A DNA stretch of 64,000 nt from Simmondsia chinensis. Lineage: Eukaryota; Streptophyta; Magnoliopsida; Caryophyllales; Simmondsiaceae. Made by a program: the position numbers and the translations under genes. Location of the stretch: contig JAGTTD010000015.1 of NCBI GenBank assembly GCA_018398585.1, positions 24,695,478-24,759,477 of the forward strand. Reading direction: 5' to 3'. Shown here in pieces: positions 56,201-64,000 of this stretch (its first letter is position 1; every line of letters begins with the position of its first letter). The notes beneath the pieces are model-generated. The model made no database searches. It had not been told where the DNA came from and saw only the letters and a list, made by a program, of their open reading frames with translations.

Positions 56201-57735
56201 TACAGAGGAAGGGGCTAATGAAGATGCTTGGATTGGATTACTCTATTGAATATAGAAAAGGGGCAGAAAATCCAGTGGTAGATGCTTTATCCAGGAGGCA
56301 AGAGGAGGAGATAGGGAAGCTACCTGTGCTACAGTGACCTTAGTGGTTGCCTTGTAGAAGAATGAAGTTGTTAAGTCCTGTGAGAATGATGAGTATGCTC
56401 AGAAGTATGTTATTCCCAGTTGTATTTAGCCTGAGAATGTAGAGAAGAATGAAGAGGTGACTGTTACGCAAGGCATTGTGCGAGTTAAAGGAAAGATTTG
56501 CATTGGCACCAGCATAAGTGTTAGAAGGCAGATCTTAGAAGCTTCTCATGATTCTCCTTGGGAAGGACATTTAGGCAGGGTTGGTACTTACTCTAGGGTC
56601 AAACAATACTTTTATTAGCCTAGTATGAAGAGGGAAGTGCAAGAGTATGTCCTGCAGTGTGAGATTTGCCAGCATATCAAAGTAGAACACACAACTTAAA
56701 GGGATTGTTACAATCTTTAGCTGGCCAGAAGGGGCTTGGACCCATATTAGCATGGATTTCATTAAAGGATTGCCAAAATCCGAGGGTAAGGAGATCATTT
56801 GGGTGATTATGGATCGATTCACCAAGTTTGGGCATTTCATTACTCTCTCCCATCCCATTTCAGCAGAGCAGTTAGCAAGGCTCTTCTTGGATCATGTTTA
56901 TAAGTTGCATGGACTTCCTCGGTCGATTGTTTTTGATCGGGACAGGTTGTTTACTAGTAACTTTTGGAGTGAATTGTTCTCATTACTGGGAACCAACTTA
57001 TCCTTGAGCTCCTCTTATCATCCACAATCTGATGGGCAAAGTGAAAGGGTAAATCAGTGTATAGAACAATATCTGTGGGGAATGAATTTTTTACATCCTA
57101 AGGATTGGCATAGGTGGTTGACACTTGCAGAGTACTGGTACAATACTCACTCTCATGCTTCCTTGGGTACTTGTCCATTTCAAGCCCTATATGGGTATAT
57201 GATCCTCCCTCGCCTATGGTGTGTCAAGGACTAACTTCACAAGTGGATTATGTCAATGAACTTCTGCTTCAGAGGAAACAACTAGTTCAGCAGCTTAAAG
57301 ATAATCTCCAGGTTGCACAAGCTCGAATGAAGTATTATGCTGACAAGGGGAGAGTTGACAGATGTTTTTAAGTTGGAGATCTGGTGTACTTGAAGTTGCA
57401 GCCGTACAAAAAGAATTCAGTTGTAATGTGTAAGAACGTTAAGTTGTGTGCTAGGTATTTTGGACCTTACAAGGTCTTGGAAAAGATTGGTGGAGTGGCT
57501 TATAAGCTTAAGCTTCCTCCGGATAGTTTAGTGCATCCTGCGTTCCATATTTCTCTGCTCAAAAAACATGTGGCTAAAGGGGTAGTTTGTGCAGCAGCAA
57601 GGCGTGGATGTGGATCAAGTCATGATTCAGTAGGCTAATTTGGGGAAGGAGAATGCATCTTGGGAGAATTGGTGGTTCTTGATATCCCAATTCCCTTGCT
57701 TTCATTCTTGAGACAAGAACGAGTTCAAGGGGAGG
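53283..57735 (+). pseudogene. Chromovirus-2 gag-pol polyprotein (stops and frameshifts)
   Basis: Gag starts at ATG 53283, with stops at 53385 and 53493, and has the knuckle remnant CNQRYFFGHKC (about 54267-54300). A frameshift occurs near 54430. The protease has RIDSGSTHSFVD (about 54500). RT (54974-55945) has CIDYWQLN and the intact FFDDILVYS (about 55527-55553), with stops at 54941, 55559 and 55592. RNase H has [15 protein letters not shown] after a frameshift near 55915. Integrase has the H..H.C..C finger (about 56545-56680) and the core DRFTKFGHF ... FDRDRLFTSNFW ... PQSDGQSERVNQ (56752-57070), so D,D,E are all readable. The integrase tail has [18 protein letters not shown]. Confidence 0.9.
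57500..57720 (+). pseudogene. Integrase tail and shortened chromodomain, chromovirus-2
   Basis: [16 protein letters not shown] marks the integrase tail. Only the second half of a chromodomain follows: a DQVMIQ.ANL-like strand, KENASWENWWFLISQFPC and then F, in a different frame. The linker and the first strand of the fold are missing, so a deletion near 57590-57610 removed them. Confidence 0.6.
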
Positions 57736-57739
57736 GTAA
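57725..57739 (+). other. Polypurine tract, chromovirus-2
   Basis: CAAGGGGAGGGTAA lies directly before the 3' LTR start (TATTATAG, mutated from TGTTATAG). Confidence 0.8.
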
Positions 57740-58049
57740 TATTATAGCCCGAAGGTGATGATTCAAATGTTTTAGCGGGAAAGTTAGTTGGTTGGTTATA
57801 GCAGTTAGTTTGGTCCATTTTGGTGGCTGATTTGAGTCGGTTATTATGTTAGTAATTGTCTAAATTCATGGTTTGAGCTTATGTCTTGTAAAGAGTATAA
57901 ATAATAATGTACTTGTAAGATTCATATTCATTCAATGAAAATACACATCTCTTTGAGATTTCTCTTTCTTCTCATCTCTTTTCACTTCTCTTCTCATCTA
58001 ACTTCTATCTCACCTAGGTTATAGCCAAGAGTATACTTGGACTGTAACA
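57740..58049 (+). repeat. 3' LTR of chromovirus-2
   Basis: Same length as the 5' LTR. The first two bases have lost the TG start (now TA); it ends GGACTGTAACA. Confidence 0.93.
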
Positions 58050-58077
58050 GGGTTGTCCTTGGTAACAAAAAGAAAGT
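58050..58077 (+). repeat. 28-bp target-site duplication, right copy
   Basis: Reads GGGTTGTCCTTGGTAAC through to AAAGAAAGT and then runs on into the copia-D RT codons KVCQVIKSLYGLK. Confidence 0.9.
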
Positions 58078-58618
58078 TTGTCAAGTTATAAAATCTCTAT
58101 ATGGTCTTAAACATACACCAAAATAGTGGCATGAGAAACGCTAATCGCTAATAGCTTCTATGTAATTGATGGTGACTCGTGTGTATTCTAAGTTTAATCC
58201 GAATGGATGCATTATCATCTGTCTATATGTTAATGTTATACTAATATTTGGCACAAACTTGAATGTTGTCAAAGAGACTAAACACTTTCTAAGCTCTAAA
58301 TTTAACATAAAAGATTTGGGTGAGGCAGCTGTAATTTTAGGAGTTAAGATTGTGAAAACTCCTAAAGGCATGAGCCTTAATTAGTCTCACTACATTGAAA
58401 AGATACTTGGAAAGTTTGATATGTTTATCCTATAAGAACACCTTATGATCCCAGTTTGCATTTAACTAAACATAGAGGTACTAATATGTGGCAATCTGAG
58501 TATGTTAAAATAATTGGTAGTGCGATGTTCTTGATGAACTACACTAGACCTTACATCGTATACGTGGTGAGCAGATTTAGCAGATAAACCCACAACCTTG
58601 GTCAAGAGCATTGGAACG
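58050..58618 (+). pseudogene. Copia-D, RT C-terminal part
   Basis: Continues copia RT with KVCQVIKSLYGLKHTPK, a stop, WHEK, then IICLYVNVILIFGTNLNVVK. The catalytic YVDD reads YVNV, so both Asp are lost. SSKFNIKDLGEAAVILGVKI follows, then QSEYVKIIGSAMFLMNYTRP and THNLGQEHWN at 58560-58618. It is cut there by the Athila-like LTR. Confidence 0.85.
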
Positions 58619-59923
58619 TGATGCGTCTCATATTTACACGTCTTTTAATTGCTATTTTAATTATTTTACACCTATTTGATTATAGTTTTATACTCACTAT
58701 GGCAATTTTTATGTTTAACAGGTTTGAAATTAAAGTTCCGAAAATTATCAAATTGTGGTGCAAATAAGACAAATTCGATGTGTAAACAATTAAATCAAGT
58801 CAATTGAGATTGGGGACAAGAACGTATAAGCTCTGCTCGACTCGACCCATCATCTCCAACACCCAACATCATCTTCAACTTCCAACCCACACCGCCAGCT
58901 TCCAGCCCACCGACACCATGCCCAACGTCCAGCACAGACTTAGGGTTTTGTTAGCAGCAGCGGCATTGATTTAAAAGGGATAGAAGTCCCTGTTTTGGGG
59001 GGCTCTGTTCTTTGGGGGTGTTCTTCACCACCGCCAACAACTGTCTCCATTTTCTCTCTCTCTGCCTCTCAATTGCTTTTTCTTTTGTTTATTTTTTTCG
59101 TTAAATTGGAGCAAGAGGAAAATTATTGTGAAGACCAACATGAGTTCATACATCTCCTCCTTCACCGGATCATCCTTGATGGAGAGCTAACTTTCTCTCT
59201 AGGGTTAGATGAAATCTTAGTCTTTTTACTTTTGTATTACTTTTAATTTTGGGATAATTTATTTGTTACATGAATTGCTTGATTATGATAAATACTACGA
59301 AGTATTGTGCTTTAATTGTTTATTCAATTAATATGATTATTGAGTTTGTAACCTTTAATTGTTGAGATTGATATTCATAAATTAATTATTTGTGCTTGTA
59401 GCCTTAGCATTAATTAATCAAGTAATAGTATTAACCGAATTGTTAATTAAAGCCTATCTTTCCTATGCTTTAGTTAGATAGGGTCAATACATAATAATTA
59501 ACAATACATTAGATTGAGCCTATTTTCATTATGCTTTAGTTAGATAGGGTTAGTACACGATACTAATAATATTTCCTTAGTAGGTTGAAGCTTGTAGCCT
59601 AAACCACTGTCTATGTGACAATTAATAATCTTAAGTTAAAAGTTAACGCAAAAATAATTGACTAATGATGGATTCGAAACCATAGGTTCCAATTTAATAC
59701 ACCTTTGAGCGTAGAAGTAGATTGCTTTAGTTTAATTTTCATTTCTTTAGATTAAGCAATACAAAAATCTCTCAATTTTATTTAAATCAATTTAGGTTAT
59801 AGAATAATTTCACGTAATCTTAGTCCCTGTGGTTCGACACCCTCTCGCCCTATACTATAATTTAGATGTGTTTAGTAGATAGAGTTTTATATTAAATTTT
59901 GATAGAGGTAGAAAAACACATCA
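58619..59923 (+). repeat. 5' LTR of Athila-like element
   Basis: 1305 bp with TGATG...CATCA termini. It includes a two-copy 66-bp repeat at 59451-59575 (AGCCTAT, ATGCTTTAGTTAGATAGGGT). An 83-codon frame at 58995-59246 lies inside U3/R and is not called as a gene. Confidence 0.8.
59451..59575 (+). repeat. 66-bp tandem repeat in the Athila-like LTR
   Basis: AGCCTAT...TATGCTTTAGTTAGATAGGG occurs at 59451 and again at 59517. Confidence 0.8.
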
Positions 59924-59929
59924 AGATTT

Positions 59930-59947
59930 TGGCGCGGTTGTCGGGGA
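59930..59947 (+). other. tRNA-Asp-type primer-binding site
   Basis: TGGCGCGGTTGTCGGGGA matches the TGGCGCCGTTGCCGGGGA site used by Athila-type elements at 16 of 18 positions. Confidence 0.85.
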
Positions 59948-60307
59948 CTAGGTAATGCTTGTGATTCTCTTTGGTTTTTAATTTTCTTTAATTGTTTTTA
60001 ATTATTATTGTCTCTTTCTTTAAAAAAAAAATTAAAAAAAAAATACTTCCTTTACTTTTCTTAAAAAGGTTATTTATTTATTTATTTTATTTTATTTATT
60101 TATTTTTAAAGCATTATTCATATTGTGATTTTCGTGCATAGGCAGATTTTAGGATAGTTTATTTTATTAGTTTTAGTTTGAGTTTGACTTGCTTCTCATG
60201 GTTACTTATTCATACACGGTCATCGCTCTTTATCTCTTGACTTTACTAGATTTGACCCTGAAATTGAAAGGATCTTAAGAGATCTTAGAGCCCAACATCG
60301 AACCGCA

Positions 60308-61860
60308 ATGGCTAACTAACAACAACCACGCCCACTTATGGAGTATTTTACTCCCATCACATACACCTCTCCTTCGTGCATTAGGTTGCCACCTGTAGCC
60401 CATCAGTTCGAGCTTCAGCCACATACCATACAAATGCTTCCTTCATTTCACGGCTTAGGCAATGAGAACCCGTACACACACTTGGACAGTTTCATGGAGG
60501 TTTGTTCAACCTTCAGGATTCCTAACATTAGTAATGACGCCATCTTACTTCATCTTTTTCCTTTCTCCTTGAAAGACAAGGCTAAGTATTGGTTAGGCAC
60601 CTTATCTAGTGGGACGATTAGTGCTTGGACTCAAATGCAACAATAATTTCTTAAGAAATTCTATCCTATTAGTAAGACTAACACTGCTAGGAGAGCCATT
60701 AACACCTTCACCCAACTCCCTACTAAGGAGTTTCACGAGAGTTGGGATAGGTTTAGGGAACTTTTACGATCTTGTCCACATCATGCTATCCCTAAATGGC
60801 AGCTAGTCCAAAATTTCTATTATGGGTTAAATGAAATAGGTCAACAAACTGTTGATGCTTCATGCAGTGATTAGTTCCTTAGAAAGAATAAGGATGAGGC
60901 ATGGGAATTGTTTGAACATTTGAATGAGAACTTACAACAGAATGCCGCACATGCACGTTTAAATGCTGCTAGGTTAAATAGAGAAGAGGTACATGAAATT
61001 GCTCACGCATCCATCTTAGATAAGAAAGTAGACTCTCTTGCCTCTTCTGTGGAGCAGCTTGCTTCCTTATTCAAGATGACCTTGACTCCCTCTACTATGC
61101 CTAATATGTCTAATGTTCAAAACATGCATAATGTCTATTCTTCATGCTCTAGTGTCTCTCATTCTACACAGGATTGCCCCTCTGCTTCACCTTTTGTTAA
61201 GTGGTCGGAGGAACAGGTTAATGCAGCCCAAGGATTCTCGAGGAACGATCCGTACTCGAATACATACAATCTGGGCTAGAGAACCATCCAAACTTCTCCT
61301 GGAGGCAAGGAGGAGAAGGACAATTCGTGCCACAACAACAAAATCTATGACCTCAACAATCTGGCATGCCACGATCTCTCAATTTTCAACTGCAAGGTTA
61401 TGCTTCTAACTACTCTCAACGTTCTAATTTGAGCTCCAATTCGAATTTCGAAGAGAAGGTCTAGAGTGCACTAAAAGGTTTGGAAGCTAATTCCCAACTC
61501 CTCCACTCCCATACACAATTGATCTCAAAGCCAGAAACCCAAATAGGTCAACTAGCTAACACTTTGAGTAGGAGAGATGAGGTAAGACTCCCTAGCCAAA
61601 TCGTAGAAAACCCTAGGAACTGTGTGAGGCAAGACAACTATCCTCCCCATCAAGAACAAGCAAAGTCCATTACAGTGTTAAGAAGTGGGATAGAGGTTGA
61701 CAATGGGGTGAGTGCTGAGAGTGCAGTACCCATAAGTGGTGAGGGAGAAGAGAAGAGCAAGGAAAGAGAGAAGGCGACCGATGAGGTCATACACCCTTCT
61801 TCCATTCTTAGGACCTCTGATCTTCCTTCCTCATATATACCTAGAGTGCCCTTCGCCTAA
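60308..61860 (+). pseudogene. Athila-like gag
   Basis: The probable start is ATG 60308, with a stop three codons later (60317) and then the same frame. HGLGNENPYTHLDSFMEVCS and LFPFSLKDKAKYWLGTLSSG (60440-60615) are the Athila gag core. Stops at 60644 and about 60871 interrupt it. A knuckle remnant SSCSSVSHSTQDCPS lies near 61143-61185 and DPYSNTYNLG near 61248-61277. A frameshift follows. The frame at 61480-61860 carries ETQIGQLANTLSRRDEVRLP and SITVLRSG, the usual segment before protease. Confidence 0.8.
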
Positions 61861-61911
61861 GCTTTAGTTTCACCACATCCAAATGAGAAGGACAAGAAGT
61901 GGGAAGATATT

Positions 61912-62730
61912 TTGGAGGCATTTAGACAAGTAAAGATAAACATTCGCCTTCTTGATACAATTAAACAGATCCCGGCCTATGCAAAGTTCATTAAGGACTT
62001 ACTGAACCAAAATAGGCGATCTAGAGCACATCTGCCTAAAAAAGTAGTTTTAGCCGAGCAAGTGAGCTCTATTCTGAAGTGTGACACTCCAATTAAGTAC
62101 AAAGACTCTGGTGTCCCCACCATCTCTTGTTCACTTAGAGACTACCTGATTGATAAAGCTTTACTGAACTTAGGAGCGAGTGTCAACATTATTCCTTACT
62201 CGGTTTATGAGGACTTAGGCTTAGGAGAGTTGCAACCCACCACGGCAACCTTGCAGTTAGCGGATGGATCAACTAGGATCCCCTGTGGTGAGCTTACTAA
62301 CGTACGAGTGAAGGTAGACAAAGCTATATTTCCTGCTGATTTTCTTGTACCTGATATGGAACGTTCTAGTCATTCGAAAAACCATATCCCTATCATTTTA
62401 GGTCGACCATTATTAGCGATGGCCAATGCCACAATTAAATATAGATCTAGGGTAATGGATGTTAGCTTTGCAAACATGACTATTAGGTTAAATATTTTTA
62501 AGGCTTCAATGTCACCCACTAGTGAGGATGAGTCAGAGTGTTATTGTGTGAATGTTGTTGATGGTTTGGTGGACCAAACACTCTCCTCTACTTTTGTTAG
62601 TGACCCCCATGATGAGAATGCAAAACCTTCTAAAGAGATGCAACGAAGGTTGAACCCTGACATTAAAGAAGTTCTGGGTTGGGAGAAGAATCACGATGTT
62701 ACAATTTACAAGGGAATTGTACTAGGTTGA
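61912..62730 (+). pseudogene. Athila-like protease, fused in frame to the end of RT
   Basis: The open frame covers LLDTIKQIPAYAKFIKDL, VPTISCSLRDYLIDKALLNL and GASVNIIPYSVYEDLGLGEL, then ADGSTRIPCGEL and IPIILGRPLLAMANATI. The protease catalytic motif DLGAS reads NLGAS. RT should begin after the protease: the N-terminal QRRLNPDIKEV is present (about 62640-62672) but is joined directly to LGWEKNHDV and YKGIVLG, which belong to the end of RT. The RT catalytic core is thus deleted in frame. Confidence 0.8.
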
Positions 62731-63110
62731 AGGTTATCTAAGAAGGGTATTGAGGTTGATAAGGTTAAGATAGATTTGATTGTTAACTCGCCCCCTCCCT
62801 CAAATTTGAAGCAAGTTGGAGACTTTCTAGGTCATGCAAGTTTCTATAAGGAATTCCTTAAGGATCGTGGGAAGTCAGCTAGACTATTGACTAGTTCGCT
62901 CGCTAAGGACATATCTTTTGAGTTCGATGAGTCTTGGTTAGAAGCCTTTCATAAGCTTCGATCTACACTTGTTGCTGCCCCCATTAGGCATCCACCCGAC
63001 TGCTCTCTCCCTCCTGAAATCATGTGTGGCACTTCTGAAAATGCTGTAGATGTTGTCTTAGGTGAGCTCCGTGAAGTTGCTTCTTTGGTTGATGCCATTA
63101 CTTGATCTTC
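62731..63110 (+). pseudogene. Athila-like RT end / RNase H start
   Basis: SKKGIEVDKVKIDLI, FLGHASFYKEFLKDRGKSAR and FEFDESWLEAFHKLRSTLVA with AAPIRHPPD match the RT-RNase H connection of Athila elements. An RNase H start, MCGTSENAVDVVLGEL, follows, with the Asp position of CDAS changed to G. Similarity ends at about 63085 and integrase is absent. Confidence 0.75.
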
Positions 63111-63960
63111 GCTAGACCCAGTGCGCCTTGCTGAAGGCGTAAAACTTAGCGCTCCTAGGAGGCAGCCTAGGTTTGTTATTTCTTATTTTTGGTTTAATTT
63201 TTGTACTAATTAGCTTCTTGGAGACTTGTTTTTTTCTTTTTTCAGGTTCTTGTCCTGTGTTGAAGGAGTCATATATAAATGTTCATGCCACCTTGTTAGG
63301 TTGTATTGCTCTATCTCACCTATTTCTTGTGCTTTAATGATTTATGTTGATGCATTGAGGACAATGCATGATTTAGGTGTGGGGGTGAGGCTCATTTGCA
63401 TGTGCTCTTTTTTTTGGGTCAAAATTTTACAATTTTGAACATCTTTTGTGCATTTTAAGTGTACATTATAACCGTTTAGCCAAGTTTTTCTTGAACGACG
63501 TGTATGTTAAGTTGATAGTAGGATTAGTTGTTTATTTCGTTCTCTTAATTCCATGAAATTGAATGATTTTACATCATACTTGTTAGTGAGTATTGTTGAT
63601 CAGTGTTGATATTAATGGATTCTACTCATGCGGCTCACATATTCACTATGCACAAGACTTTATGTTGTGGATAATTTGAAAATTTTGAGTAAACAATCTT
63701 ATATGTCTTGAGTTTTGCAGTCTTACTCTATTGGCTTATCCTATTCCTTACCTCTTCATACGATGTAAAGTACTTGTTGATCAATGTCATTTATAAAGTT
63801 GAGGTACTTGTTGTGCAAAAGTCCAAAAATTGGACAGAAATAGAAGAGGAAACGAAAAAAAAAATGAAAAGTAAGAAAGAAAAAAGTTTCCTCCAAAAAA
63901 AAAGGAAAAAAAAAGCAAAAGCAAAAGAAGAAAGTGAAAAATTTGATGTACATTCATGAT
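63110..63960 (+). other. Athila-like 3' untranslated region
   Basis: Contains AGGAGGCAGCCTAGG and the GACAATGCATGATTTAGGTGTGGGGGTG segment typical of the Athila 3' region. It ends in an A-rich tract (63855-63945). Frames here are not supported as genes. Confidence 0.55.
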
Positions 63961-63985
63961 AAAGATGTTCTTCTTTTGAGCTATA

Positions 63986-64000
63986 TCACAACAACAACAA
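63986..64000. repeat. Start of a (CAA)n tract at the window edge
   Basis: TCACAACAACAACAA. It could be the 3' tail of a minus-strand RTE or SINE, as at 13895 and 48443, or a simple repeat. The window ends before this can be told. Confidence 0.4.

Larger units (their letters stand above)
52839..58049 (+). mobile_element. Chromovirus-2 (Ty3/gypsy)
   Basis: Both LTRs are 310 bp (52839-53148 and 57740-58049). A gag-pol region in the order gag, protease, RT, RNase H, integrase and a shortened chromodomain lies between them. I count about 18 LTR differences. It is inserted in the RT of copia-D. Unlike normal gypsy insertions it is flanked by a 28-bp duplication rather than 5 bp. The total of 5.2 kb is close to chromovirus-1, but the LTRs are unrelated in sequence. 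Confidence 0.93.
58619..64000 (+). mobile_element. Athila-like Ty3/gypsy element, internally deleted (continues past window)
   Basis: The 5' LTR (58619-59923) starts TGATGCGTCTC and ends CACATCA, and is followed by a tRNA-Asp-type primer-binding site. Gag and protease follow. A fused RT/RNase H remnant comes next, then the typical 3' non-coding part with GATTTAGGTGTGGGGGTGAG at about 63368. Most of RT and all of integrase are missing. The insertion is in copia-D RT/RNase H. The 3' LTR lies beyond 64000, so the target duplication cannot be checked (left candidate GAACG). Confidence 0.85.

Noticed and set aside
58995..59246. 83-residue hydrophobic frame
   Set aside because: Lies inside the Athila-like LTR, before the primer-binding site.
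1..64000. CRISPR array, operon or bacterial system
   Set aside because: No regularly spaced repeats; introns, LTRs, LINEs and MITEs show a plant nuclear genome.
1..64000. Endogenous pararetrovirus or organelle insert
   Set aside because: No movement- or coat-protein-type motif typical of caulimoviruses was recognised, every RT has a copia, gypsy or LINE context, and no organelle gene was recognised.

Overview
The window is nuclear DNA of a flowering plant. It is AT-rich and packed with Ty1/copia and Ty3/gypsy LTR retrotransposons, RTE and L1 LINEs, and MITEs. Primer-binding sites match plant initiator-Met and Asp tRNAs. I find no intact host gene, tRNA gene, rRNA locus or CRISPR array. All coding potential is decayed transposon protein, plus one plant-mobile-domain (PMD) gene fragment at 39083-40261 that is itself transposon-like. 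Names such as Angela-like, SIRE-like, Ale-like or Athila-like are read from motifs and structure, not from a search.

Region 1 (1-20300): a nested stack on the minus strand. A minus-strand L1 (about 920-4235) carries a 5'-truncated RTE (1485-2405). Next comes a minus-strand copia (copia-A) whose two halves (about 4240-5806 and 17341-20260) are split inside the RT gene by an 11.5-kb Angela-like copia (5807-17335; perfect 5-bp target duplication GCACT). The Angela-like element carries a Mutator-type MITE in one LTR, a hAT-type MITE in the other, an internally deleted L1 in its body, and a 254-bp SINE. The SINE head is 5S rRNA and its tail is the 3' end of an RTE LINE, between perfect 20-bp target duplications. 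A second truncated RTE sits in the copia-A gag region.

Region 2 (20300-39000): a MITE, a complete but dead chromovirus (21593-26951, minus), an Ale-like copia truncated in integrase (27379-29990, plus), a three-copy diverged direct repeat (about 31285-33062), a GC-rich MITE, and a 3'-truncated SIRE-like copia (minus, to 38746). The SIRE-like copia holds a MITE bracketed by long (TA)n tracts.

Region 3 (39000-64000): the PMD fragment, a copia leader/gag fragment (copia-C), an Ale-like copia (minus) and copia-D (plus). Copia-D is broken three times: by a 4.1-kb RTE (48443-52553), by a second chromovirus (52839-58049), and by an Athila-like gypsy element (58619 to beyond the window). The second chromovirus is flanked by an exceptional 28-bp target duplication. 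The Athila-like element has lost the catalytic part of its RT.

How the parts relate: the RTE LINEs supply the 3' tail used by the 5S-headed SINE, so enzyme source and parasite both occur here. Nesting order and LTR pairs give relative ages. Internal stops, frameshifts and mutated catalytic residues indicate that nothing here is now autonomous.
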